Shown: in pieces, positions 8,037 to 16,898 of the stretch
How the letters are laid out: each line of letters starts with the position of its first letter
Numbering within the stretch: the first letter of the stretch is position 1
From: JAOUEA01 sp963719165
Lineage (GTDB): Bacteria > Actinomycetota > UBA4738 > HRBIN12
NCBI GenBank assembly: GCA_963719165.1
Contig: CAVRAV010000001.1
Location: 2,170,001 to 2,234,000 of the forward strand
Reading direction: 5' to 3'
Length of the DNA stretch: 64,000 bases
Made by a program: the position numbers and the translations under genes
Notes under the pieces: generated by a model
Database searches by the model: none
Told to the model about the DNA's origin: nothing
Seen by the model: the letters and a program-made list of their open reading frames with translations, nothing else

Positions 8037-9019
8037 GCGCCGCCTCGCCGACCGGCGTGCTCGTGATGGCCTACGGCACGGCCGACGGGCCCGAGGACAT
8101 CGAGCGCTACTACACGGACATCCGCGGGGGGCGGCCGCCAACGCCCGAGCATCTCAGGGAGCTGCGGGATCGCTACGCGGCCATCGGCAACGTGTTCCCG
8201 CTGGGCACCATCACCGCCGCGCAGGCCGGGGGGCTCGTCGATCGGCTGAACGGCCCGGGCGACTCTGGGTCCTTCCGCGCGTACCTCGGCATGAAGCACT
8301 CGCCGCCGTTCGTCGGCGACGCCGTCGCCGCGATGAGGGCCGATGGCATCGAACGTGCCGTGGGCATCGTGATGGCCCCGCATTGGTCGGGCATGTCCGT
8401 GGAGACGTACGTGGAACGTGTCGAACGGGCGGTGCGTGAGGCGGGCGGGCCCGTCTTCACGTTCGTCCGCGGCTACCACGACCATCCCGCCATCGTCGAT
8501 CTCCTCTCGGCGCGGGTCGCAACCACGCTCGCGAGCCTGGGTCCGCTGGAACCGTCGGGTGTCGGGGTGATCTTCAGCGCTCACTCGCTGCCGGTGCGAA
8601 CGCTGCCGGACGGCTCACAGCGATGTAAGCACTGTGACTGCGAGCCCTCGTGTCGCTACCGAGACGGCCTGCAGGAAACCGCCGATCTCGTCGCCGCTCG
8701 GCTGGGGCTGGAGGACTACCGGATCGGGTGGCAGAGCGCGGGACGCACCGACGATCCGTGGTGGGGACCGCCCATCGAGGACGTCATCGTGGAGCTCGCC
8801 ACGGCGGGGCGCGCGGGGGTCGTGGTATGCAGCGCGGGTTTCGTCGCCGACCACCTCGAGATCCTGTTCGATCTCGATATCGAAGCCAAGCAGATCGCCG
8901 AGGAAGCCGGCATCGCGTTCGCGCGAACGCGCATGCCCAACGCCGACCCCGAGTTCCTCGATGCCCTTGCGCGGGTCGTGCGCGATCATCTCGCCGATGC
9001 CCGGGTGCGCTCGAGGTGA
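8033..9019 (+). CDS. cpfC: coproporphyrin III ferrochelatase, with internal four-Cys cluster
   Basis: 328 residues. It inserts Fe2+ into coproporphyrin III; this substrate is inferred from the cgoX and chdC neighbours. The catalytic His lies in FSAHSLP (H184). The GTG start overlaps the hemE stop, and the TGA overlaps the cgoX GTG. A compact cysteine group (C198, C201, C203, C207) follows the active-site strand and looks like a [2Fe-2S] site. The mycobacterial enzyme instead places most ligands near its C-terminus. Also called hemH. Confidence 0.95.
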   Translation: MSAASPTGVLVMAYGTADGPEDIERYYTDIRGGRPPTPEHLRELRDRYAAIGNVFPLGTITAAQAGGLVDRLNGPGDSGSFRAYLGMKHSPPFVGDAVAAMRADGIERAVGIVMAPHWSGMSVETYVERVERAVREAGGPVFTFVRGYHDHPAIVDLLSARVATTLASLGPLEPSGVGVIFSAHSLPVRTLPDGSQRCKHCDCEPSCRYRDGLQETADLVAARLGLEDYRIGWQSAGRTDDPWWGPPIEDVIVELATAGRAGVVVCSAGFVADHLEILFDLDIEAKQIAEEAGIAFARTRMPNADPEFLDALARVVRDHLADARVRSR

Positions 9020-10428
9020 CGGTCTCCACGGGGAGGGTCGCCGTGGTGGGCGCCGGCGTGAGCGGCCTCACCGTCGCCTACCGCCTTCGCCGGGCCGACC
9101 CAACCCTCGAGGTCGTGCTGCTGGAGGCGGGCGATCAAGCGGGCGGGAAACTCCGCAGCGTCGCCGTGGGTGACCTGATCCTGCCGGCGGGGGCGGATTC
9201 GTTCCTCGCGCGCAAGCCATGGGCCGTGGAGTTGTGCACGGAGCTGGGGATCGCTTCCGAGCTGGAAGCGCCGGGCACGAGCGGCTCGTACCTGTGGACC
9301 GACGAAGGGTTGGTGGCGTTCGCGAAGGACGCGCCGTTCGGGATCCCGGGCGACGTGGGCGACGTATTCCGGTGGCCGGGTCTGTCGCGCGCAGGACGCC
9401 GGCGCGCCGCACAGGATCTCGTCCGCACCAAGCGCCGAGATCCCGGCGACGAGACGCTTGGTGCCCTGCTCCGGCGCCGGTTGGGCGACGAGGCCACCGA
9501 CCTCGCCGTAGCGCCGCTCCTCGCGGGCCTGTTCGCCGGCGACATCGACCGCCTTTCCGTCCAGGCGACGTTCCCCGAGCTCGCGCGCTGGGAGGCGAGC
9601 CAAGGGAGCTTGGTCCGCGGCTCGCAGGCGGCTTCCCGCGACGCCCGGCGCGGCCGCGACCCAGGCGCCATGTTCCTTCGCCCCGGGAACGGCGTGGAGC
9701 GGCTCACGGAGGCGCTCGCCGTCGCGCTGGGTCCCGAGCGGATCCGCACCGAAGCGCGCGTCACGGGCGTGGGCCTTCGTGATCGGGGCTACGTCGTCGT
9801 GACAGAAGGAGCGGAGCCGCTCCCGGTGGATGCGGTCGTCCTCGCCCCCGAGGCTCCCGTTGCGGCGGAGCTCGTGCGCGCGGTCAGCCCCGAGGCAGCG
9901 GAGGAGCTGGCCTCGATCCCCTACGCGTCCACGGGCGTCGTGCTCACCGTCTACGGAGCCGAGACGGCCCGCGACCTCCCGGCGGGGACCGGGTTCGTGG
10001 TCCCGCGCGGCAAGGCGCCGATGACGGCGAGCACCTGGTTGTCCAACAAGTGGCCGTCTGCGGCGTTCGGTTCGCGCGCGGTCATCCGCAGCTACGTGGG
10101 CGGGGTCGGCTCCGAGGACGTGCTCGACGCCGCCGACGACGAGCTCGTCGAAGCGTGCGCCCGGTTCCAGGCGGCCGTGGTGCCGCTTCCCGCGACGCCG
10201 GAGCACGCCGCCGTCGTGCGGTGGCCCCGCTCCATGCCGCAGTATGAGGTTGGGCATAACGACCGGGTCGTGCGCATCCGCGAGGCCCTTCCCCCGGGTA
10301 TCTTCGTCACGGGGCAGGCCTACGATGGCGTGGGCATCCCCGACTGCGTGCGCGGCGCCGGGGTCACGGCCGAGGCCGTTCTTGCGCAGGTCGCGCGCGC
10401 CCCCCAACGGGAGGAGACGGTTCGATGA
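9016..10428 (+). CDS. cgoX: coproporphyrinogen III oxidase (HemY-type flavoprotein)
   Basis: 470 residues from the GTG at 9016. The Rossmann FAD motif (VAVVGAGVSGLTVAYRL) lies at the N-terminus. An amine-oxidase-type core contains GGKLRSV, ADSFLARKPWAVELC and FLRPGNGVERL. The C-terminal FAD strand (GIFVTGQAYDGVGIPDCVRGA) closes the fold. In organisms with ChdC this oxygen-dependent enzyme oxidises coproporphyrinogen to coproporphyrin III. It overlaps both neighbours (GTGA upstream, ATGA downstream), so coupled translation is likely. Older names are hemY and hemG. Confidence 0.94.
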   Translation: MTVSTGRVAVVGAGVSGLTVAYRLRRADPTLEVVLLEAGDQAGGKLRSVAVGDLILPAGADSFLARKPWAVELCTELGIASELEAPGTSGSYLWTDEGLVAFAKDAPFGIPGDVGDVFRWPGLSRAGRRRAAQDLVRTKRRDPGDETLGALLRRRLGDEATDLAVAPLLAGLFAGDIDRLSVQATFPELARWEASQGSLVRGSQAASRDARRGRDPGAMFLRPGNGVERLTEALAVALGPERIRTEARVTGVGLRDRGYVVVTEGAEPLPVDAVVLAPEAPVAAELVRAVSPEAAEELASIPYASTGVVLTVYGAETARDLPAGTGFVVPRGKAPMTASTWLSNKWPSAAFGSRAVIRSYVGGVGSEDVLDAADDELVEACARFQAAVVPLPATPEHAAVVRWPRSMPQYEVGHNDRVVRIREALPPGIFVTGQAYDGVGIPDCVRGAGVTAEAVLAQVARAPQREETVR

Positions 10429-11102
10429 CCGAGACGATCTACGCCCTGTATCCCGTCTTCGCGGCGCGCGAGGGGTTCCGCGAGGAACTCGCCGAGGCCG
10501 ACGAGCTGCGCGATGCCGTTCAGGACGTCGAGAACCTCTACAAGGCGTGGGAGGGTCGCGTCGACGTTCGGGGAACGTACTCCACGGTCGGCTTCCGCTC
10601 GGACGCCGACCTGATGCTCTGGCTGGTGGGCAAAACCCCGCAGGACGTGCAGCGATTCCTCGTCGAGTTCGAGCGCACACGGGCCGGCCGCCTCCTGTCG
10701 CTCGCATGGACCTTCATGGGCGTGGTCAAGCCCGCGGAGTTCACCCCCGATCACGCGCCCGCGTTCGTGAAGGGGGAGCCCCCCAAAACGTTCGCGTGCG
10801 TCTACCCCTTCGTTCGCACGCCCGAGTGGTACCTCCTTCCCGCGGAAGAGCGCAGCGCCATGCTGCGCGAGCATGGGCTGGCGGGGCGGGAGTTCCCCGA
10901 CATCCTCGCCAACACCACGAGCGCCTTCGGGCTCGGCGACTGGGAGTGGATCCTGGCGTTCGAGGCCGAGGCGGCCGATCGCTTGGTGGACTGCATCCGC
11001 CGACTGCGAGACGCGGAGGCGCGACGGTTCACCAAGGTGGAGACCCCGTTCATCACCGGGATCCGCAAGCCTGTCGCCGACGCGTTCGACGACCTCGTCT
11101 GA
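10425..11102 (+). CDS. chdC: coproheme decarboxylase (HemQ, chlorite dismutase family)
   Basis: 225 residues. It removes two propionate carboxyls of coproheme III, using peroxide, to make heme b. The family shows in Y127 of the VYPF motif (equivalent to the catalytic Tyr of ChdC), followed by EWYLLP, LREHG (H150 or close by may be the proximal heme ligand) and DWEWILAFE. Its ATG overlaps the cgoX stop. Presence of this gene identifies the coproporphyrin-dependent route rather than the protoporphyrin route. Last gene of the operon, ending 10 bases from the convergent ppk2. Confidence 0.95.
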   Translation: MTETIYALYPVFAAREGFREELAEADELRDAVQDVENLYKAWEGRVDVRGTYSTVGFRSDADLMLWLVGKTPQDVQRFLVEFERTRAGRLLSLAWTFMGVVKPAEFTPDHAPAFVKGEPPKTFACVYPFVRTPEWYLLPAEERSAMLREHGLAGREFPDILANTTSAFGLGDWEWILAFEAEAADRLVDCIRRLRDAEARRFTKVETPFITGIRKPVADAFDDLV

Positions 11103-11112
11103 GTTCGGTCCC

Positions 11113-11961
11113 TCAGCCCTTCTTGCGCTTCGCGCGGTGGCGTTCGAGCAACACGTCGGCGACGTCGGGCACGTACGTCGAGAGCTCCTGTGGCGGCCGG
11201 ACGTATCCCTCGTCCACCTGGCGGTCCGGGATCTCGATCTCAGGCAGCGGCTTGGGCTCCCAAGGGATCTGGCTGAGTAAGTGCGCGATGCAGTTCAGGC
11301 GCGCCTTCTTCTTGGTGTCTGCCTCCACGACGTTCCATCGAGCCTCGGGGATGTCGGTGTGGATGAACATCTCGTCCTTGGCGCGCGAGTACTCGACCCA
11401 CCGCGTGCGCGAGTACAGGTCCGTCTCGCTGAGCTTCCAGCGCCTCATGGGGTCGTTCACGCGCGCCAGGAACCGTCGCTCCTGCTCCTCGTCGCTCACG
11501 GAGAACCAGTACTTGATCAGGATGATCCCGTCCTCCACCAGGAGACGCTCGAAGATCGGCGTCTGTCGCAGGAAGCGGTAGTACTCCTCCTGGGAGCAGA
11601 ACCCCAAGACGCGCTCCACGCCGGCGCGGTTGTACCAGCTGCGGTCGAACAGCACGATCTCCCCGGCGGCGGGGAGTTGCTCGACGTAGCGCTGGAAGTA
11701 CCACTGCGTCTTCTGGCGCTCCGTGGGCACGGGCAGGGCAACGTGCTTGGTGAGCCGCGGGTTCATGTGCTCGGTGATGCGTTTGATCGCTCCGCCCTTG
11801 CCGGCCGCATCGCGCCCCTCGAAGACCGCCACCACGCGCGTCCCGGTGTCCGCGATCCACTGTTCCATGCGGACGAGCTCTTCCTGAAGCCGCGCGAGCT
11901 CCTTCGCGTACACCTTGCCCGGGTAGCGGGTACGTTTCGATGTTTCTTCATTCATGTCCAC
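11113..11961 (-). CDS. ppk2: polyphosphate kinase 2 family protein
   Basis: About 282 residues. It transfers phosphate between polyphosphate and nucleotides. The P-loop is GRDAAGKGG (49-57), followed by the lid region (MNPRLTKHVALPVPTERQ) and Walker B FDRSWYNRAGVERVLGF (D106). The C-terminal part has MRRWKLSETDLYSRTRW and WNVVEADTKKKARLN. It has the usual length of a one-domain PPK2. Class I (nucleoside diphosphate use) seems likely but cannot be proved by eye. The start is GTG 11961 or ATG 11955. Confidence 0.92.
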   Translation of the reverse strand: MDMNEETSKRTRYPGKVYAKELARLQEELVRMEQWIADTGTRVVAVFEGRDAAGKGGAIKRITEHMNPRLTKHVALPVPTERQKTQWYFQRYVEQLPAAGEIVLFDRSWYNRAGVERVLGFCSQEEYYRFLRQTPIFERLLVEDGIILIKYWFSVSDEEQERRFLARVNDPMRRWKLSETDLYSRTRWVEYSRAKDEMFIHTDIPEARWNVVEADTKKKARLNCIAHLLSQIPWEPKPLPEIEIPDRQVDEGYVRPPQELSTYVPDVADVLLERHRAKRKKG

Positions 11962-12004
11962 AGTCTAGGTCGAAGCGCGGAGGCGGGTCCGCTACCCTAG
12001 GGCC

Positions 12005-12673
12005 GTGAGCTCCACCGGCACCGTTGCGGCGCGCACGACCGTTCCCCCGAAGCCTCGCTTCCGCGGCCGTCTCCATCAGGCGGCGTTCTTCGCGTGCATC
12101 CCTGCCGTGGTCGCCCTCGTCGTGGTGGCCCCGGGCGCCAAGGCTCGGGTGGCAGCCGTGGTGTACGGCGTGGCGATCCTCACGCAGTTCGCCGCGAGCG
12201 CCATGTATCACCGGGGGGACTGGGGCGAGCGGGCGCTCACGAAGATGCGTCGGCTCGACCACTCCATGATCTTCGTCCTCATCGCGGGCACGTACACGCC
12301 GATGTGTCTCATGGCGCTGCGCGGCACCGCCGGCTGGCTGATCCTCACGCTCGCGTGGACGGGGGCGGCCGTGGGGATCCTCACCAAGCTCTATCGGGTG
12401 GACCTCCACGTCGTCTCGGGCATCATGTACATCGGCCTCGGATGGATCGCGGTCTTCGTGCTCCCGGCCCTGGCGCGGGCCCTCTCCGACGCCTCACTGG
12501 TCCTGGTCATCGCGGGCGGCCTGCTCTATTCGCTGGGGGCGCTGGCGCTGGCCACGCACCACCCCGACCCGTGGCCCGAGACGTTCGGCTACCACGAGGT
12601 CTGGCATAGCGCAACGGTCGCGGCCGGCGCCTGCTTCTTCGCGGCGATCCTCTTGATGTATCTCGGACACTAG
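12005..12673 (+). CDS. hemolysin III / PAQR family membrane protein
   Basis: 222 residues from the GTG at 12005, with about seven hydrophobic helices. Family motifs are AMYHRGDW (the conserved SxxxH-type region after helix 2), RRLDHSMIFVLIAGTYTP, and HEVWHSATVAAGACFFAAIL near the end. The His and Asp residues at these positions form the metal site of PAQR proteins. The physiological role in bacteria is unsettled. The annotation as a haemolysin is historical. The stop overlaps the convergent HAD gene by four bases. Confidence 0.88.
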   Translation: MSSTGTVAARTTVPPKPRFRGRLHQAAFFACIPAVVALVVVAPGAKARVAAVVYGVAILTQFAASAMYHRGDWGERALTKMRRLDHSMIFVLIAGTYTPMCLMALRGTAGWLILTLAWTGAAVGILTKLYRVDLHVVSGIMYIGLGWIAVFVLPALARALSDASLVLVIAGGLLYSLGALALATHHPDPWPETFGYHEVWHSATVAAGACFFAAILLMYLGH

Positions 12674-13344
12674 GCGGAAACCGACAGCAGGATCGTGAGA
12701 TCTGCGATCTCGCGATGGCCGCGGAGGTTCGGAGCGGGACCCTCGATCGAAGGATTGGCCCTGCGGATCAGATACGTGTCGAGCCCAAGCTCCGCCGCGC
12801 CGTCGCAGTAAGGCGCCTGGTCGTCCACGAAGACGGTTCGTGCGGGCGCCGGATCTCCCAAGGAGCTCAACGCCGCGCGGTAGACCTCGGGATCTGGCTT
12901 GCGCTGTTTCACCTCGAACGAAAGGATCACCGCATCGAAGGCGTCGTCGAGGTTGAGCCGATCGACGGCGGGCCGCGTGTTGTGTGAGCAGTTGCTCACG
13001 AGCGCCGTCCTTACCCCGCGGGCACGGAGGCCCCGCAACACGGGAAGCGAGTCGTCGTAGAGGTAGAGGCTGCGCTCGATCTGGCTCGACTCGATGGCGC
13101 GGAGCTCGGCGAGGCGCGCCGGCGTCACGCTCAGACCCGCCTCGTGGATCACGGCCGCGAGGTCCCCGGCGGCGTCGGGGTTCGCGCCGACGCTCCGGGA
13201 TGGCCTCGTAACGTCGAGTGCGCGCCCGAGCGCGTGGAAGCCGATGCCGAGCTCCTCGGCAAGCCGCAACTGCCACGCGTGCCATTCGCTCCAAGCCACG
13301 GTGTCGTAGAGGTCCAACAGAACGGCGTCGTACGGCGCGGGCAC
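12670..13344 (-). CDS. HAD-superfamily hydrolase
   Basis: 224 residues. Motif I is LLDLYDTV: nucleophile D11, while the usual general-acid Asp two residues later is Tyr13, as in some dehalogenase-like HADs. Motif II is LVSNCSHNTRP, the Lys of motif III lies in KQRKPDPEVY, and motif IV is VFVDDQAPYCDGAAELG. A helical cap sits between motifs I and II. It is probably a small-molecule phosphatase; no substrate can be assigned. It is followed, after 27 bases, by the convergent-side helicase gene on the same strand. Confidence 0.85.
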   Translation of the reverse strand: MPAPYDAVLLDLYDTVAWSEWHAWQLRLAEELGIGFHALGRALDVTRPSRSVGANPDAAGDLAAVIHEAGLSVTPARLAELRAIESSQIERSLYLYDDSLPVLRGLRARGVRTALVSNCSHNTRPAVDRLNLDDAFDAVILSFEVKQRKPDPEVYRAALSSLGDPAPARTVFVDDQAPYCDGAAELGLDTYLIRRANPSIEGPAPNLRGHREIADLTILLSVSA

Positions 13345-13371
13345 GCTGCCACCCTATCGGGAGCGTCGCGT

Positions 13372-15414
13372 CTACTCCGACCAAAGTCCGGCGAGGAACG
13401 TCTCCACCTCTGCGGCGCCCTCCAGCTGCCATGGTCCGCGGTCCGTGTCGACGGGCCCCGGGAGCGGGGCGCGCTCCTCGAAGCACGTTCGAACGGTAGC
13501 CGGCTCGAGGAACCTGCTGAGCTGGGCGTAGGTATGAGGATCCTCGAGCCCGCGCGGCCGTCGGTAGTAGCGCAGCGGGAAGGTCACCTGGAGGGCATCG
13601 CGAGCGCGCGTCAGGGCAACGTACAGCAGGCGCCGTTCCTCTTCGATCTCGTCGTCATCGCCGGTGGCGAGGTCGGAGGGGATCATCCCGTCGGCTGCAT
13701 GGATCACGTGGACGACGTCCCATTCGAGTCCCTTGGCCGAGTGGATGGTGGACAACACGAGGTAGTCCTCGTCGAGCAGCGGCGTCCCGGCGAGATCTCC
13801 GGTCGATGACGGGGGATCGAGGGTCAGCTCGCTGAGGAACCGCCCGCGCGTCTCATACGAAGAGGCGATCAGCTCGAGCTGGTCGAGGTCCCTCGTCCGA
13901 GCGCCGGGTGCCTCGTACCGCCGGGCGATGACCGGATCCAGGAAGGTCCGGAGGCGCTCGATCTGCCCGGAGGGGGGAAGCTTCGATCCGTCGAGGCATG
14001 CCGCCAAGGTGGAGAGGAGCGTCTGCAGCCCGTCCAGCGAGGATCTCGGGACCTCGATCGTTTGGTCAAGGAGCTTGACTAATGGAGAGCTCGGGTCGTC
14101 ACCCTGCCTCCGCACATCGATCTGCTCCATGAGACGGCGGGCCGTCGCGGGCCCGATGCCCTCCGGCAGCTGGAGCACGCGGAACCAGCTCACCTCGTCG
14201 TAGGGGTTCTCCAGCACGCGGAGCAGGGCGAGCGTGTCCTTGACGTGCGCGGCCTCGAGGAACTTCAGGCCGCCGTACTTCACGAACGGGATGTTGCGAC
14301 GGGCCAGCTCTACCTCCAAGAGGTCGCTGTGGTGTGCGGCGCGAAAGAGCACCGCCTGTGCCTTCAGGGGAACGCCGCGCTCCCGGTGATCGAGCACCCC
14401 GCGGCACACGACGTCAGACTGCTCGGCCTCGTCGAGGCACGTACGCAGGACGGGGGTCTGAGCGCCCACGCGCGCCGACCATAGCGTCTTGGCATGCCGT
14501 TGCGGGCTCAGCGCGATCACCGCGTTGGACGCATCGAGGATGGGCGGGATGGACCGGTAGTTCTGTTCGAGGGTGACCACGGCGGCACCGGGGAACCGCC
14601 GCGGGAACTCCAGGATGTTCCGCACGGTGGCCGAGCGGAACCCGTAGATCGATTGCGCGTCGTCGCCGACGACCGTGAGGTTGCGGGGGGCCCCGAGCGG
14701 ACGCATCCCTTCCAGGATGTCTGCCTGCAACGCGTTGGTGTCCTGATATTCGTCCACCAGGATGTGATCGAAGCGCGCCCCGATCTGGGGGCCGGCGCCC
14801 GAGGACACGACGAGCGCCTTCCAAAACAGCAGCAGGTCGTCGTAGTCCAGGACGTTCTGGGACCGCTTGCGGTCGGTGTAGGAGCGGAAGATCCGCCGGA
14901 TCTCGTCCTGCTCTTCCTGGCACCACGGGTAGTGACGCTTGAGGACCTCGCCCAGCTTCTCGCCTGCGTTCACGGTACGGGAGTAGATCGCAGCGAGCGT
15001 GTCCTTCTTCGGGAACCGGCGTTCGCGCGAGCTCAATCCCAGGTCCTCGCGGATCAGGTTCATGACGTCGGCCCCGTCGGCTTGGTCGAGCACCGTGAAA
15101 TCGGGGGGAAGGCCGAGGGGTCGCCCCGCCAAGCGGAGGAGCCGGTTGGCCACCGCGTGGAACGTGCCTCCCCAGACGCGCTCGACCTCCGACGCCTCCG
15201 TGACAAGCTGGGCTCGCGAGAGCATCTCGCGAGCGGCGCGGCGGCTGAATGTCAGCAGCAGGATCCGTTCGGGGCGAACGCCCGTGTCGATGAGGTGCGC
15301 CACGCGTGAGGCGAGGGTGGTGGTCTTACCCGTGCCGGCGCCCGCGAGGATCAGGAGCGGTCCCTCGCCGTGGGTTGCGGCGGCGCGTTGCGGCGGATTG
15401 AGGTCCTCGAACAT
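13372..15414 (-). CDS. UvrD/PcrA-type superfamily 1 DNA helicase
   Basis: 680 residues with all SF1A helicase motifs: Q motif NPPQRAAATH, Walker A GAGTGKT (about 25-31), TFSRRAAREM (Ia), VDEYQDTN (II, D221), VGDDAQSIYGFRSA (III), LEQNYRS (IV), LSTIHSAKGLEWDVVHV (V) and EEERRLLYVALTRARD (VI). It unwinds DNA in repair or replication restart. It is slightly shorter than classical PcrA (about 720) and lacks the long C-terminal extension. UvrD, PcrA and UvrD2 subfamilies cannot be separated by eye. Confidence 0.92.
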   Translation of the reverse strand: MFEDLNPPQRAAATHGEGPLLILAGAGTGKTTTLASRVAHLIDTGVRPERILLLTFSRRAAREMLSRAQLVTEASEVERVWGGTFHAVANRLLRLAGRPLGLPPDFTVLDQADGADVMNLIREDLGLSSRERRFPKKDTLAAIYSRTVNAGEKLGEVLKRHYPWCQEEQDEIRRIFRSYTDRKRSQNVLDYDDLLLFWKALVVSSGAGPQIGARFDHILVDEYQDTNALQADILEGMRPLGAPRNLTVVGDDAQSIYGFRSATVRNILEFPRRFPGAAVVTLEQNYRSIPPILDASNAVIALSPQRHAKTLWSARVGAQTPVLRTCLDEAEQSDVVCRGVLDHRERGVPLKAQAVLFRAAHHSDLLEVELARRNIPFVKYGGLKFLEAAHVKDTLALLRVLENPYDEVSWFRVLQLPEGIGPATARRLMEQIDVRRQGDDPSSPLVKLLDQTIEVPRSSLDGLQTLLSTLAACLDGSKLPPSGQIERLRTFLDPVIARRYEAPGARTRDLDQLELIASSYETRGRFLSELTLDPPSSTGDLAGTPLLDEDYLVLSTIHSAKGLEWDVVHVIHAADGMIPSDLATGDDDEIEEERRLLYVALTRARDALQVTFPLRYYRRPRGLEDPHTYAQLSRFLEPATVRTCFEERAPLPGPVDTDRGPWQLEGAAEVETFLAGLWSE

Positions 15415-15449
15415 GTGTTCGAAGCATAGACCACGTTAGGCTCTCCACG

Positions 15450-16142
15450 GTGAAGAGCGCTCACGCGATATCCGGCCGCCGCGCCTTGGTCACGGGAGGG
15501 AATCGAGGCATCGGTCTGGAGGTCGCTCGGATCCTGAGCGACCTCGGCGCCGAGGTGTACCTGGGGGCACGCGACCCGATGGCCGGCTCGGCGGCAGCGG
15601 CCGGGCTGGGACGAGGGGACATCACGCCTGTGGAGATCGACGTCGCCGACCCGCACAGCGTGCGGTCGCTCCGCGACGGGCTCGCCCCCGACGGCATCGA
15701 CATCCTGGTCAACAACGCGGCCATCAACCCACGTGGCGACGTGACCCCGGAGCAGGTCGCGGCAACCTGGCAGGTGAACGCGCTCGGCACCTGGCGCGTG
15801 GCACAGGCCTTCCTGCCGGGGATGCGTCGGCGGCGTTGGGGGCGCATCGTGAACGTCTCCACGGAACTCGCCGCCAACGCCCACGAGCGGCGAGGCGGGG
15901 ACATCTACGCCGTCACGAAGGTGGCCCTGAACGCCATGACCCGCGCGCTCGCGGAGGACCTGGACGGAACGGGCGTCCTCGTCAACGCCTGTAGTCCGGG
16001 GTGGTGCCGGACGGACATGGGGGGCGAGGGCGCCCCCCGGTCTTCTGAGCAGGGGGCCGAGAGCATCGTCTGGGGTGCGACGCTGCCCGATGGTGGTCCC
16101 TCGGGTGGCTTCTTCCAGGATGGAGAACCATTGCCGTGGTAG
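15450..16142 (+). CDS. short-chain dehydrogenase/reductase
   Basis: 230 residues from the GTG at 15450. The NADP-binding glycine motif is VTGGNRGIG (14-22), with VNNAAINPRG, catalytic Ser in VNVSTE (S137), and Y153-x3-K157 (YAVTK). The GARDP after strand 2 suggests NADPH preference. It ends with a substrate-loop region ESIVWGATLPDGGPSGGFFQDGE that resembles plant and bacterial carbonyl reductases (for example (+)-neomenthol dehydrogenase-like SDRs). A carbonyl reductase is therefore the best guess. It is divergent from the helicase gene, with 35 bases between starts. Confidence 0.85.
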   Translation: MKSAHAISGRRALVTGGNRGIGLEVARILSDLGAEVYLGARDPMAGSAAAAGLGRGDITPVEIDVADPHSVRSLRDGLAPDGIDILVNNAAINPRGDVTPEQVAATWQVNALGTWRVAQAFLPGMRRRRWGRIVNVSTELAANAHERRGGDIYAVTKVALNAMTRALAEDLDGTGVLVNACSPGWCRTDMGGEGAPRSSEQGAESIVWGATLPDGGPSGGFFQDGEPLPW

Positions 16143-16179
16143 CGGCCGCCGTGCCCCCCGCGCCGGCTCCGTAGGATGG

Positions 16180-16199
16180 TTGCCTCCCCCGGGAGGCAA
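16180..16199 (+). terminator. hairpin between SDR and CDGSH genes
   Basis: TTGCCTCC, loop CCCG, then GGAGGCAA: a perfect 8-bp stem, 37 bases after the SDR stop and about 30 before the CDGSH start. No T tract follows. It may be a high-GC terminator or a leader hairpin. Confidence 0.45.
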
Positions 16200-16229
16200 G
16201 GCGGCCTGAGGAGGGTGGGAAGGAGCGTC

Positions 16230-16898
16230 ATGGCGAAGGAGCCGGGGATCCGCGTCCAGCAGGACGGGCCTTATCGTGTGACGGGCGCCGTTCCACTCGC
16301 GCGCACGGCGCAGGCGGAGACGGTGTACGGCGAGCCCGTGGGCTGGGAGGCGCTGGCACCGATCGCCACCGGCTCGTGGTATGAACTGTGTCGGTGCGGC
16401 CGGTCGGCCACCAAGCCGATCTGTGACGGCAGCCACGAACGCGCGCCGTGGGACAGCGAGGAGACGGCCGACCACGGGCCCCGGTCGGCTCGAGCCAAGA
16501 CGTTCGTCGGGGATGCGATCGAGATGACGGACGATCGTTCCCTTTGCACTCAGGCTGGGTTCTGCGGAGATCGGTTCGCGACCGTCTGGGAGATGCTCGC
16601 CGACACGGGCGCCCCCCCCGTACGGGAGCGCGTGCGTTCGATGGTGGAGCTCTGCCCGTCCGGACGGCTCGTGCACGCCCCGTCCGCGGATGCGGAGCCC
16701 GTGGAGCCGCCGTTCGCCCCCTCCATCGCGGTCGACGCGGACGGGCCGTTGTTGGTGCGAGGAGGTATCCCCGTCATGTCCGCGAACGGACAGCGATACG
16801 AGATCCGGAACCGGGTCGCCCTGTGCCGGTGCGGCCACTCGCGGAACAAGCCCTTCTGCGACGGCTCGCACAAGGAATTCGGTCTCGGGGATGACTGA
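16230..16898 (+). CDS. CDGSH iron-sulfur domain protein, two domains
   Basis: 222 residues from ATG 16230, which has a good upstream site (GGAAGGAG). Two complete CDGSH motifs, CRCGRSATKPICDGSH (first third) and CRCGHSRNKPFCDGSH (near the end), each give the 3-Cys/1-His ligand set of a mitoNEET-type [2Fe-2S] cluster. The middle (MTDDRSLCTQAGFCGDRFATVWEM and VELCPSGRLVHAP) resembles the DUF1271 / Fer4_19-type segment often joined to CDGSH domains. It is likely a cytosolic redox or Fe-S storage protein. It overlaps the next CDGSH gene by 8 bases. Confidence 0.9.
   Translation: MAKEPGIRVQQDGPYRVTGAVPLARTAQAETVYGEPVGWEALAPIATGSWYELCRCGRSATKPICDGSHERAPWDSEETADHGPRSARAKTFVGDAIEMTDDRSLCTQAGFCGDRFATVWEMLADTGAPPVRERVRSMVELCPSGRLVHAPSADAEPVEPPFAPSIAVDADGPLLVRGGIPVMSANGQRYEIRNRVALCRCGHSRNKPFCDGSHKEFGLGDD

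Noticed and set aside
8986..10707. Long minus-strand ORF opposite cgoX
   Set aside because: No motif and it covers two well-identified heme genes.
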